Shown here in pieces: positions 1 through 6,960 of a stretch of 22,659 nucleotides of DNA (position 1 is the stretch's first letter; every line of letters begins with the position of its first letter). The notes beneath the pieces were generated by a model. The model worked only from the letters and a program-made list of their open reading frames with translations, was not told the origin of the DNA and did not search any database. This DNA is from Hyphomonadaceae bacterium (GTDB lineage Bacteria; Pseudomonadota; Alphaproteobacteria; Caulobacterales; Hyphomonadaceae), in contig JAUYSA010000029.1 in assembly GCA_030696545.1 (NCBI GenBank), positions 1 through 22,659 of the forward strand, in the 5' to 3' direction. A program made the position numbers and the translations under genes.

Positions 1-29
1 CTCCCAGACCGAGGGTCATACTCCCACCC

Positions 30-758
30 ATGGTCGATCTGCTGCTGACCCTCTTGCGCATCCTGTTCCCGCTCGACCCCGTCGCGCGGCTGCGCGAGAT
101 CACGCGCGATTACATCAGCCAGATCATGGGCTGGCTCGACGATCCCTTAGACGTCGAGGAGATCGCCCACCGCGAAGACCTCCGCGAAATCCTAGAAGCC
201 CACATCATCGCCGCCGAACACGGCGTGCAGCTGCTGATCACAGAGCGCGCAAGGCAGATCGCAGGCCTCCCCTTCATCTACACAGCCCGCATCGCGCCGC
301 CTTACCTCCGGCGCACGAAGTCACTGTCGCGGCTGCTGAAGCGCCTCACCAATCTCGCAAGGCTGTTCCACAATCTCGAACGCCTCGCGCACCGCCGCGC
401 GGAACGCATGCAGCTTGAGCGCGCCAACACCCCCCTCCGTCTTGCGCCTTCGGTGCAATCCACCTCCCCCACGCTCCGCGTGGTGGAGGACTCAGTGATC
501 ATGCTCGAAGTCCTCCACCGCCGCAGGCGGGGGAGGTGGATCGGCGCGTCTTCGCGCCGAGACGGAGGGGGCTGCGCGCTTCCGCGCGGACCTCCCACCA
601 ATCCCAACTCCCGAAACCAAAACCCACCCCACCTCGCAGCCACCTGCGAGAACGCGTACCTATTCCCGACACCAGCCGTCCGAGGAAAGAAGCCTCGATT
701 GACATCCGGGATTACGATCGTAACTTCAAACGATCTCCCGCGAAGGAAGCGATCGTGA
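30..758 (+). CDS. Hypothetical protein with repeat-derived C-terminal tail
   Basis: I do not recognise this family. Residues 1 to about 133 look like a genuine, mostly helical protein: a hydrophobic start (MVDLLLTLLRILFPLD), an acidic stretch near residues 35-55, then Arg/Leu-rich amphipathic helices. From about residue 134 to 181 the reading frame runs through a large palindromic repeat (431-571). Beyond it the sequence becomes Pro/Asn/Arg-rich and unlike a folded domain. The frame is open back to the window edge, so the true start could lie upstream; ATG at 30 has only a distant GAGGG at 11-15. The stop overlaps the next gene's GTG start as GTGA (755-758). That could mean coupling, but the next gene has its own promoter-like sequence, so the overlap may be accidental. 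The N-terminal part is likely real and the tail is probably acquired. Confidence 0.5.
   Translation: MVDLLLTLLRILFPLDPVARLREITRDYISQIMGWLDDPLDVEEIAHREDLREILEAHIIAAEHGVQLLITERARQIAGLPFIYTARIAPPYLRRTKSLSRLLKRLTNLARLFHNLERLAHRRAERMQLERANTPLRLAPSVQSTSPTLRVVEDSVIMLEVLHRRRRGRWIGASSRRDGGGCALPRGPPTNPNSRNQNPPHLAATCENAYLFPTPAVRGKKPRLTSGITIVTSNDLPRRKRS
431..571. repeat. Large nested palindromic repeat element
   Basis: Two arms of about 62 bases (431-492 and 509-571) are imperfect inverted copies around a 16-base centre. Each arm contains two small hairpins of its own: GCGCC/GGTGC (444-456), CCACGC/GCGTGG (469-483), CCGCC/GGCGG (518-530) and GGCGCG/CGCGCC (543-558). The small stems differ in sequence between arms but each keeps its own pairing, which is what a maintained fold would show. 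The ends carry CCCCCTCCGTC and its complement. It resembles the interspersed palindromic elements common between genes in GC-rich alphaproteobacteria, and here it lies in frame inside a gene's 3' part. No second copy was seen in this window. Confidence 0.8.
699..726 (+). promoter_or_regulatory. Putative sigma-70-type promoter with embedded palindrome
   Basis: A perfect TTGACA (699-704) is followed after 16 bases by TAACTT (721-726), a weak -10 box. The predicted transcript would start near 733, just before the ribosome binding site (GAAGGA, 742-747) of the GTG-start lipoprotein gene. The spacer and -10 box contain the perfect palindrome TTACGATCGTAA (712-723), which could be an operator. Confidence 0.4.
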
Positions 759-1327
759 TCCGCTGGCTACCGATCCTTGCGTTCGCATGCACAGCCTGCT
801 CCCCCGCTGAGAAGCCGGACTCAGCACTCGCCCTATGCCAGCGCGTAGAGGAACGGTGCATCGTCACCGTCGAGCGTAGCGATTTCTGGCGCGAACCGCC
901 TCTGGAACTCGCTTCAAACGAATCCGTCGTTCAGGTCGCATATCTCGGCGGCTACGCCACTATCACGCACTCGCCTTCGAGCGATTACCCCCAAAAGCCA
1001 TCAGGCGAAATTGAGCGCGCTTGCACGCAGGTCACTCCTGTTGCCGTTCACCACTACCGCGTTACGCGCGTCGTGAGCGGCGACTTTGACGCTCCGGAAT
1101 TCATGCTGTTGGCGCAGGGTGGATTCGGCTGCGACAGCGACAAGGTCGCGTTGGGCCTGAAGGCCAATACCAACCTCGACTACAGGCTGGCCTTTCTGGT
1201 GATCCGGCCTGCCGAACTCGCCGACGGGGCCTTTCCGCAGGTAGGTTTCCGTCCGGGGCCGGATGGCATTCCCGTCGAATTCACCTTGCCGCGAATGATG
1301 CATCGTGCCGAAGGCGCGCGCCCGTAG
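755..1327 (+). CDS. Putative lipoprotein of unknown function
   Basis: The 190-residue product starts MIRWLPILAFACTACSPAEK, a short positively charged start plus hydrophobic core ending at cysteines that fit a loose lipoprotein box (cleavage before the Cys of CSP is most likely). I chose the GTG at 755 because GAAGGA lies 7 bases upstream, and because the longer open frame starting at 536 would begin inside the palindromic repeat. The mature part has several cysteines (CQRVEERC, near residues 23-32, and GFGCDSDK) and no domain I recognise. It is probably envelope-anchored. A promoter with a palindrome lies directly upstream. Downstream, an 85-base gap leads to the CoA-lyase gene. Confidence 0.7.
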   Translation: MIRWLPILAFACTACSPAEKPDSALALCQRVEERCIVTVERSDFWREPPLELASNESVVQVAYLGGYATITHSPSSDYPQKPSGEIERACTQVTPVAVHHYRVTRVVSGDFDAPEFMLLAQGGFGCDSDKVALGLKANTNLDYRLAFLVIRPAELADGAFPQVGFRPGPDGIPVEFTLPRMMHRAEGARP

Positions 1328-1355
1328 AGCGGCAACCCTTGAACCCCTCCCCCAT

Positions 1356-1375
1356 CTGATGCAATGCAACATCAG
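1356..1375. promoter_or_regulatory. Inverted repeat upstream of CoA-lyase gene, possible operator
   Basis: CTGATG (1356-1361) and CATCAG (1370-1375) form an inverted repeat around CAATGCAA, about 38 bases before the lyase start codon. Its position suggests an operator, but no regulator gene is adjacent and the match to any known family motif is not convincing. Confidence 0.25.
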
Positions 1376-1412
1376 CCCTGCATCACCAGCCTGAAGCCAC
1401 CGGGACGCGACC

Positions 1413-2480
1413 ATGAGCACCAAGACACCCCGCCAGTTCTTCAAGCCGCTCGCCATCGGCGCGCCGCAACCGCTGCGCGACCTGCCGGTGAAGCTCGAAC
1501 GCATGATCCACTTCGTGCCCGGCCATAACGACAAGGTCCGCTCCAAGACGCCGGACATGGCCACGAAGGTCGACGTCATCCTCGCCAACCTCGAAGACGC
1601 GATCCCGGCGGACGCCAAGATCCAGGCCCGCGCCGGCGCTATCGAAATGGCGGGCATGGTCGACTGGAAGAAACTCGGCACAGGCCTGTGGACTCGCGTG
1701 AACCCGCTGAACAGCCCGTGGTTCCTCGACGACGTCACCGAGATCGTCACCAAGGCCGGCAACATCTACGACGTCATCATGCTGCCCAAGGTCGAAGGCC
1801 CATGGGACATCCACTACGCCGACCAACTGGTCGCCCAGCTCGAAGCCAAGGCCGGCATCTCGCGGCCCATCCTGTTCCACGCCATCCTCGAAACCGGACA
1901 GGGCGTCGCCCTCGTCGAGGAAATTTGCGCCGCGAGCCCACGCATGCAGGGCATCTCCCTCGGCCCGGCAGACCTCGCCGCAAACCGCGCGATGAAAACC
2001 ACCCGCGTCGGCGGCGGCCACCCGATGTACAAAGTCATCGAAGACCCGCCCCCCCCTGGTTCTGGCGAAGGCAAAGAACGTCTCTCTGCCCAGCAGGACC
2101 CTTGGCACTACACGCTCGGCAAGATGGTCGATGCCTGCGTCACCTCCGGCATCAAGCCGTTCTACGGCCCGTTCGGCGACATCTCCGATCTCGCCGCCTG
2201 CGAACAGCAGTTCAAGAACGCCTATCTCATGGGCTGCGCCGGCGCCTGGTCGCTTCATCCCGGCCAGATCGACATCGCCAAGCGCGTCTTCTCACCCGAA
2301 GCCGACGAAGTGAAATTCTCGCTGCGCATTCTCGAAGCCATGCCTGATGGCACCGGCGTCGCGATGATCGACGGCAAGATGCAGGACGACGCCACCTGGA
2401 AACAGGCCAAGGTCATCGTCGACCTGGCGAAACAGGTTGCCGCGAAAGACCCGGACATGGCGAAGGCTTACGGGCTGTAG
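1413..2480 (+). CDS. HpcH/HpaI aldolase/citrate lyase family, malyl-CoA lyase-like
   Basis: The 355-residue protein belongs to the citrate lyase beta-subunit-like CoA-ester lyases, which cleave or form (S)-malyl-CoA or related 3-hydroxyacyl-CoA esters using Mg2+. Supporting motifs are FVPGHNDKV near residue 34 (the family's usual FVPG loop), ILANLEDAIP (acidic phosphate/CoA region), HAILETGQG (the Glu expected to bind Mg2+) and SLGPADLAANR (the Asp expected to bind Mg2+). WSLHPGQIDIAKRVFSP is the conserved C-terminal segment. A Pro-rich stretch near residue 210 (EDPPPPGSGEG) is a variable loop. GGGA lies about 7 bases before ATG 1413. It likely forms an operon with the hydrolase starting 17 bases downstream. 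Exact substrate (malyl-, methylmalyl- or citramalyl-CoA) cannot be told from sequence alone. Confidence 0.85.
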   Translation: MSTKTPRQFFKPLAIGAPQPLRDLPVKLERMIHFVPGHNDKVRSKTPDMATKVDVILANLEDAIPADAKIQARAGAIEMAGMVDWKKLGTGLWTRVNPLNSPWFLDDVTEIVTKAGNIYDVIMLPKVEGPWDIHYADQLVAQLEAKAGISRPILFHAILETGQGVALVEEICAASPRMQGISLGPADLAANRAMKTTRVGGGHPMYKVIEDPPPPGSGEGKERLSAQQDPWHYTLGKMVDACVTSGIKPFYGPFGDISDLAACEQQFKNAYLMGCAGAWSLHPGQIDIAKRVFSPEADEVKFSLRILEAMPDGTGVAMIDGKMQDDATWKQAKVIVDLAKQVAAKDPDMAKAYGL

Positions 2481-2497
2481 GACACAACGGAGCAATC

Positions 2498-4366
2498 ATG
2501 GCAGCCAGTTTCTCTCATGCGCTCCTCCTGGGCGCAGCCTTGCTTGCCGCCGCCTGCTCCAGCGCAACGACCGAGCCTCCGGCCGCCATCGCAGCCAAAC
2601 CCGCACAAGCCATCTCCACCGAGATGCTGCACCTGCAGGTGAAGATGCGCGACGGCGTCCGCCTCGATACGTCGGTGTGGCTGCCGTCGACGGAGGGAAA
2701 CTTCCCCGTCATCCTCACGCGCACGCCCTACCGCACCGAGTTCGGCGCCTTCCAGCGGCGCCTGCTCACCGCCGGCTACGCCATCGTCGAACAGCACGAA
2801 CGCGGCCGCTTCCTATCGGAAGGCGACATGCGGATGCTCGGCCAAGCCGATGAAGACGGCTGGGATACGCTCGACTGGATCGCGAAACAGTCATGGTCGA
2901 ACGGCAAGGCCGGCACCTATGGCTGCTCGTCCTCCGCCGAGAACCAGCTCAAGCTCGCCTCGCTCGCTCACCCCACGCACAAGGCGATGGTCGCCGGCTC
3001 ATCCGGCGTCGGGATCGCGGAAGTTGGCCCGCATCGCGAGCAGGGAAATTTCTGGCGCGGCGGCGTCTGGCAGATGGGCTGGGCGGACTATTTTTTTAGC
3101 GAAATGCCGATCAAGCAACCGCAACTCGCTCCCGGCCTCAGCGACGAAGAAAGAACGCGGCAGACTGCCGCCTATAAATTCCCCGAAGAACCCGGCATTC
3201 CGGCAGCAGCCTTCGACAAGGCCCGGATGCACCTGCCCGCCATCGAACTCGCCAAGGTGCTCGGCGCGCCCGACACCGAACTCGAGGAGTATCTCGCACG
3301 CGGCCCATCGAATGCCGCATGGGCGGAAGATCGCGTCACCGACAAGGATGTGATCAGGATACCCGGCCTCTATGCTGAAGCCGCCTACGATATTTCAGCG
3401 CCCTTGGGCGCCGCCTGGTTCGAGAAGACCCGCGCAGCAAACCCCGCCGGCACACAGGCCATCGTCGTCACCAACGGCCAGCACTGCTCGTTCGCCCGCC
3501 CGCGCACAAAAATCGGCGATCGTCCGCTGGGCGATGCGACATTCGATTTCCAGTCAATGGCCCTCGCCTGGTTCGATCGCTGGCTGAAGGATGATGCGTC
3601 AGCCGCGAAGCCCGCCCCGGTCTCGACCTATCTCGCCGGCGCAAATCGCTGGTCCAGCTTCGCAACAGTGCCGACCGCCAGCGCCGCCAGCGGCCGCACC
3701 CTCTTTCTCACCAGCAGCGGAAGCGCCAACACCGCCGCCGGAAACGGCGCGCTCTCCATTGCGGCGCCTGCCAAGGCTGGCGGCGACCAGTTCACCTACG
3801 ATCCTGCCAACCCGGTCATCAGCCATGGCGGCCAGATCTCTGGCGTCGGTACGGACCAGAAGGACGGCGCATTCGACCAGCGCGAAATCGAAAAACGGAA
3901 AGACGTCCTCGTCTATACCACCGCACCCCTGACCGAAGACCTGCCGGTCTTCGGCTTCGTCACCGCCGAACTCTTTGTCGGCTCTGATGCGCCCGACACG
4001 GACTTCACCGTAAAGCTGGTCGATGTCGCGCCCGATGGCACGGCCTGGAACATCACCGATACGATCCAGCGCATGCGCTATCGCGAAGGCAACGCAGCGC
4101 CGAAATTTATGAAGCCGGGCGAAGTCTATGCGATCACTCCTCCGCCCATGCTGGCCGCCAACGTGTTCCAGAAGGGCCATTCGGTGCGGATCGAAATCTC
4201 GTCGAGCAATTTCCCGACCTACGCCCGCAATCTCAATACCGCCGGCGATCCCTATACGACCACGGAAACCCGCATCGCCAACAACCAGCTTTTCCACGGC
4301 CCCGGCAAGCTGTCGAAAATCATCCTGCCCGTGGCGCCGCTGTCAGCCGAAAGCCGAAAACCCTAG
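2498..4366 (+). CDS. CocE/NonD family S15 hydrolase, lipoprotein
   Basis: The product (622 residues) is a serine hydrolase of the CocE/X-Pro dipeptidyl-peptidase (S15) family, which hydrolyses acyl esters or peptides. The N-terminus has a signal with lipobox LAAAC (Cys20), so the enzyme is probably envelope-anchored. The catalytic domain begins with MRDGVRLDTSVWLP. The nucleophile is probably Ser144 in YGCSSSAEN (family motif G-x-S-x-x-G, here ending in Ala). Likely partners are Asp298 (YDISAP) and His329 (NGQHCSF). A C-terminal beta-domain follows from about residue 440 (LVDVAPDGTAWNITD). GGAG lies 5 bases before the ATG. It follows the CoA lyase by 17 bases, so co-transcription is likely. 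Its stop codon shares CTAG with the converging downstream gene. Confidence 0.85.
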   Translation: MAASFSHALLLGAALLAAACSSATTEPPAAIAAKPAQAISTEMLHLQVKMRDGVRLDTSVWLPSTEGNFPVILTRTPYRTEFGAFQRRLLTAGYAIVEQHERGRFLSEGDMRMLGQADEDGWDTLDWIAKQSWSNGKAGTYGCSSSAENQLKLASLAHPTHKAMVAGSSGVGIAEVGPHREQGNFWRGGVWQMGWADYFFSEMPIKQPQLAPGLSDEERTRQTAAYKFPEEPGIPAAAFDKARMHLPAIELAKVLGAPDTELEEYLARGPSNAAWAEDRVTDKDVIRIPGLYAEAAYDISAPLGAAWFEKTRAANPAGTQAIVVTNGQHCSFARPRTKIGDRPLGDATFDFQSMALAWFDRWLKDDASAAKPAPVSTYLAGANRWSSFATVPTASAASGRTLFLTSSGSANTAAGNGALSIAAPAKAGGDQFTYDPANPVISHGGQISGVGTDQKDGAFDQREIEKRKDVLVYTTAPLTEDLPVFGFVTAELFVGSDAPDTDFTVKLVDVAPDGTAWNITDTIQRMRYREGNAAPKFMKPGEVYAITPPPMLAANVFQKGHSVRIEISSSNFPTYARNLNTAGDPYTTTETRIANNQLFHGPGKLSKIILPVAPLSAESRKP

Positions 4367-4983
4367 ATCCCGCTGTCGAACCTGAACCAGCCAGACATCG
4401 GCCAGTCGAACAGGCACGGCTCCTCGCGTGTACCCGCCCCGATATTGTGCGCGATCAAAGGCTGCCCGCCCCGGCTCTTGCGGGTCACGACGCCGATATG
4501 CGGCAACCCTCCGCCCGTCAGCCGCCAGCTGACAATATCGCCCGGCAGGTAATCCGCAGCGACCTTGCTCAGCGTCTTCGCCCCGCCCTTCCGCTTGAAG
4601 TAGGTCTCAAGGTTCGGTACGCGCCGGTGATCGATATTCCGGTCGGGCCGCTTCAGCCCCCAGATTTTCGGATACGCGCTGAAATTCCCCGCCATGTCCT
4701 CATGCACCTTCACCTGCAGGTCGACGCCCGCATGGCGGAAAGCGCGGATCACTGTGTCCGTGCAAACACCGCGATCGTCCGGCACATCGCCCATCGGATA
4801 GGCGAGCACGACATAGGCCGGATCATAGACCTCCGCCTTCGTCGCCCGCAGCTCAGCCCCCGCCGCCACCTTCAGCGGAAACGCCGGCCCCTGCGCCAAT
4901 ACTTCAGGCGTAATGCAAAGCCCGCCGAGCCCGATCAAAAACCCGCGCCGTCCCAGCAAACCCGAACCGAAGGCGTCAGACAT
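4363..4983 (-). CDS. DUF1287 domain-containing secreted protein
   Basis: The 206-residue protein matches the DUF1287 family, a group with an NlpC/P60-like cysteine-hydrolase look. Visible signatures are YDPAYVVLAYPMGDVP, DDRGVCTD (candidate nucleophile Cys74), WGLKRPDRNIDHRRVPN, and PGDIVSW followed by PHIGVV (candidate His162). The N-terminus has a twin-arginine-like signal, GRRGFLIGLGG, with likely cleavage after the ALA/QG region near residue 30, so the protein is exported. The biochemical role of the family is not established. The start codon lies 5 bases after the 3' arm of a perfect hairpin whose AGGGGG would be the ribosome binding site. The gene overlaps the S15 hydrolase tail to tail by four bases. 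Confidence 0.85.
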   Translation of the reverse strand: MSDAFGSGLLGRRGFLIGLGGLCITPEVLAQGPAFPLKVAAGAELRATKAEVYDPAYVVLAYPMGDVPDDRGVCTDTVIRAFRHAGVDLQVKVHEDMAGNFSAYPKIWGLKRPDRNIDHRRVPNLETYFKRKGGAKTLSKVAADYLPGDIVSWRLTGGGLPHIGVVTRKSRGGQPLIAHNIGAGTREEPCLFDWPMSGWFRFDSGI

Positions 4984-5016
4984 GAAAACCCCCTGACATC
5001 GCGAGATGTCAGGGGG
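4984..5016 (-). terminator. Rho-independent terminator that may mask the next ribosome binding site
   Basis: A perfect 12-bp stem (4989-5000 with 5005-5016, CCCCCTGACATC and its complement) has a 4-base loop. On the minus strand it is followed by TTTTC and then the DUF1287 start codon. It terminates the upstream membrane-protein gene. Its 3' arm ends in AGGGGG, 5 bases before the ATG, so a transcript that passes through would have its ribosome site base-paired. Confidence 0.8.
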
Positions 5017-5072
5017 CTCCGAAATTACGGCGGACGCGCGACCGAAACCCGGCGCGAGCCCGGCTTAGGCAG

Positions 5073-5771
5073 CTAGCCCAGCTTCTTGATGATGCCCATA
5101 TGGCTCAGCACGATCAGAACGCCGCCGGCAACCGTGATGATCATGCCAGGCGAAATGCCAAAGCCGACGAACTCCAGAATACCCAGCCGTCCCGCCCCGC
5201 CGAACGCAGCTCCCATTTCGCGAATATCTTGGAGGCCCTGCGGCGCAAGCAGCCCCGCCAGCACCGGCAGCACGATCGGACCGCCGATCGCGACCGCAGC
5301 CGTTATCAGCCGGAACTGCGCCGTCATCTTGTTGTTGGTGAACTCGAAGAAGATCAGGACAGCGGCCACCACCGGAATGGCGAACAGCAGCGCAATAAAG
5401 ATCGCGCTGATGCCCAGGCCCGAACCGAAAGGTCCGCTCATCTTGCCCAGCGCGTCGAGCGTGCCGAAATACCCTGCGATCAGCGAACCGAGAATGATGA
5501 TCGCCGCCCAGATGACATAGGGCTTGGCCAAAATGTTCGCGACAGTCGCATTCGACGTGAGCGCGGCAAGATCGACATTCGGCATCGCCCCTGCCGTCAC
5601 ATAGATGTCCTTGGCGTTCGCGCCATCGATCGCGAAGTCGACATTGTCGCCCGGCTTTGCCGGAGCGGGGCTTTTGAAGTCAGCCGCCGTGAAGCTGTAG
5701 CGCTGTCCGTCTTCGCCGCTGATAGCGCCTGTGCCACCCGCTGCATCGAACCCCAGAATCTTGCCCTTCAT
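5073..5771 (-). CDS. Cold-shock-like domain fused to four-helix membrane protein
   Basis: The 232-residue product begins with a small beta domain (residues 1-60: MKGKILGFDAAGGTGAISG, EDGQRYSF, PGDNVDF) that follows the layout of a cold-shock/S1-like barrel. The aromatic RNP motifs of true cold-shock proteins (such as KGFGFI) are replaced by GGTGAI, so nucleic-acid binding is doubtful. A linker follows, then about four membrane helices near residues 85-103, 121-143, 155-175 and 198-224. ATG 5771 is preferred over upstream in-frame codons because AGGGG lies about 8 bases before it and the domain begins exactly there. The family is seen in alphaproteobacteria as uncharacterised membrane proteins; function unknown. 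It ends in a strong terminator. Confidence 0.75.
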   Translation of the reverse strand: MKGKILGFDAAGGTGAISGEDGQRYSFTAADFKSPAPAKPGDNVDFAIDGANAKDIYVTAGAMPNVDLAALTSNATVANILAKPYVIWAAIIILGSLIAGYFGTLDALGKMSGPFGSGLGISAIFIALLFAIPVVAAVLIFFEFTNNKMTAQFRLITAAVAIGGPIVLPVLAGLLAPQGLQDIREMGAAFGGAGRLGILEFVGFGISPGMIITVAGGVLIVLSHMGIIKKLG

Positions 5772-5822
5772 GTGCGTACCCCTGCGCGTTAGCCCAACAA
5801 GCTGCGGAATTCCTAGCAAAAT

Positions 5823-5853
5823 CCGCCTTCTCACGCAAACCAGCGTGGCCGGT
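5823..5853 (-). promoter_or_regulatory. Weak sigma-70-like promoter for the membrane protein
   Basis: On the minus strand, TTGCGT is followed after 17 bases by TAGGAA, roughly 50 bases before the start codon at 5771. This is a loose match in a 265-base gap (5772-6036) that contains no recognisable gene or RNA. I saw no convincing sigma-54, CtrA or EcfG motif for the motA side. Confidence 0.25.
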
Positions 5854-6036
5854 AGCCATCGATCTGATCGAAAGCGCCGCGATGATGGCGCTGCAAACGT
5901 TCCGCGCGCTCAGGGTCGCGCCGCGCGCGCGTTAATCTGGCGACAACCCTTTTTCCGGTCCGCCCGACACGGCTGGTTAAGCTTGATCGTGCATAAACGG
6001 CACAACGCAAAATGCGCCTATCGACAGGGTCGAGTT

Positions 6037-6900
6037 ATGTTCCAGATCATCGGGGTGGTGGTTGTCTTCGTCATGGTGTTCGGCGGCTTCATGCTCGCCG
6101 GCGGCCATTTCGACGTCATCATCAAAGCCGCGCCCTTCGAGATGATGATGATCGGCGGCGCCGCGATCGGCGCCTTCCTGATCGGCAACTCGTTCAAGAC
6201 CGTGCTCGCCGCCGGCGGCGGCTTCGGCAAGATCATGGGCGGCTGCAAGTGGAAGCCCAAGGACTACACCGACCTGTTGTCTCTATTGTTCATATTGACG
6301 AAGACAATGAAGACAAAGGGCGTGGTGGCGATCGAACAGCACATCGAGAACCCCAAGGATTCCACGATCTTCCAGAACTATCCGAAGATTGTGAAAGATC
6401 ACTTCGCCACCGACCTCATCTGCGACACGCTGCGCATGATGACGATGAACCTCGAAGACCCGCACCAGGTCGAGGACGTCATCGACAAGCAGATCGAGAA
6501 ACATCATCACGAGGCGCACAAGCCAGCTCACGCCCTTCAAGGCATGGCGGACGCCCTTCCCGCGCTCGGCATCGTCGCGGCCGTGCTTGGCATCATCAAG
6601 ACCATGGGCGCCATCTCGCAGCCGCCGGAATATCTGGGCGCGCTGATCGGTTCGGCGCTCGTCGGCACCTTCCTCGGCGTGTTTCTCGCCTATGGCTTTG
6701 TCGGTCCGTTCGCGGCGCGCCTCGGTCAGGTTATCGATGAAGAGGGCCAGTTCTACAAGATCATCAAGGACGTTCTCGTCGCCCACCTGCACGGCAACGC
6801 CGCCCAGGTCTCCGTTGAGATCGGCCGCGGTCAGATCCCGTCCGAAGCCCAGCCCTCCTTCGCCGAACTCGAAGAAGCGCTGAACCTGGTTACGGTCTAG
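6037..6900 (+). CDS. motA: Flagellar motor stator protein MotA
   Basis: MotA is the inner-membrane stator subunit that, with MotB, couples ion flow to flagellar rotation. The 287-residue product starts MFQIIGVVVVFVMVFGGFML and has two early helices, a long charged cytoplasmic loop, and two C-terminal helices. The conserved prolines are present: ADALPALGIVAAVLG and YGFVGP. The typical GTFLGVFLAYG and LGALIGSALVGT motifs flank the last helices. Of the in-frame starts, ATG 6037 gives the canonical MotA N-terminus, with AGGG about 7 bases before it; the longer open frame upstream (from 5731) is not MotA-like. motB is not in the window, so the two are unlinked or lie further away, as in Caulobacter. 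A terminator follows directly, so motA is probably a single-gene unit. Confidence 0.93.
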   Translation: MFQIIGVVVVFVMVFGGFMLAGGHFDVIIKAAPFEMMMIGGAAIGAFLIGNSFKTVLAAGGGFGKIMGGCKWKPKDYTDLLSLLFILTKTMKTKGVVAIEQHIENPKDSTIFQNYPKIVKDHFATDLICDTLRMMTMNLEDPHQVEDVIDKQIEKHHHEAHKPAHALQGMADALPALGIVAAVLGIIKTMGAISQPPEYLGALIGSALVGTFLGVFLAYGFVGPFAARLGQVIDEEGQFYKIIKDVLVAHLHGNAAQVSVEIGRGQIPSEAQPSFAELEEALNLVTV

Positions 6901-6923
6901 GTTTACTCCCCGGAAGACCATGA

Positions 6924-6957
6924 ACGGCCCGGCCCCGATGCCGGGCCGTATTCTTTT
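6924..6957 (+). terminator. Rho-independent terminator of motA
   Basis: A 10-bp GC stem, ACGGCCCGGC (6924-6933) with GCCGGGCCGT (6940-6949), has a 6-base loop and is followed by ATTCTTTT. The T-run lies on the plus strand only, so it serves motA rather than the converging peptidase gene. Confidence 0.8.
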
Positions 6958-6960
6958 GCG

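Noticed and set aside
2040..2100. Pro-rich segment in the CoA lyase as a possible inserted repeat
   Set aside because: The segment fits a variable loop of about the length expected for the family as I recall it, and no inverted repeat surrounds it.
1001..2258. Long minus-strand open frames (1001-1765 and 1383-2258) over the lipoprotein and CoA-lyase genes
   Set aside because: They are antisense to well-supported genes, have Asp/Gly/Val-rich composition typical of GC-rich shadow frames, and have no domain motifs.
3599..4297. 232-residue minus-strand frame over the S15 hydrolase gene
   Set aside because: Antisense to a clear catalytic and beta-domain coding region, without motifs of its own.
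5960..6036. CtrA (TTAA-N7-TTAA) or sigma-54 site before motA
   Set aside because: Only half sites such as TTAAGC and GGCAC occur; the required spacing and second half are absent.
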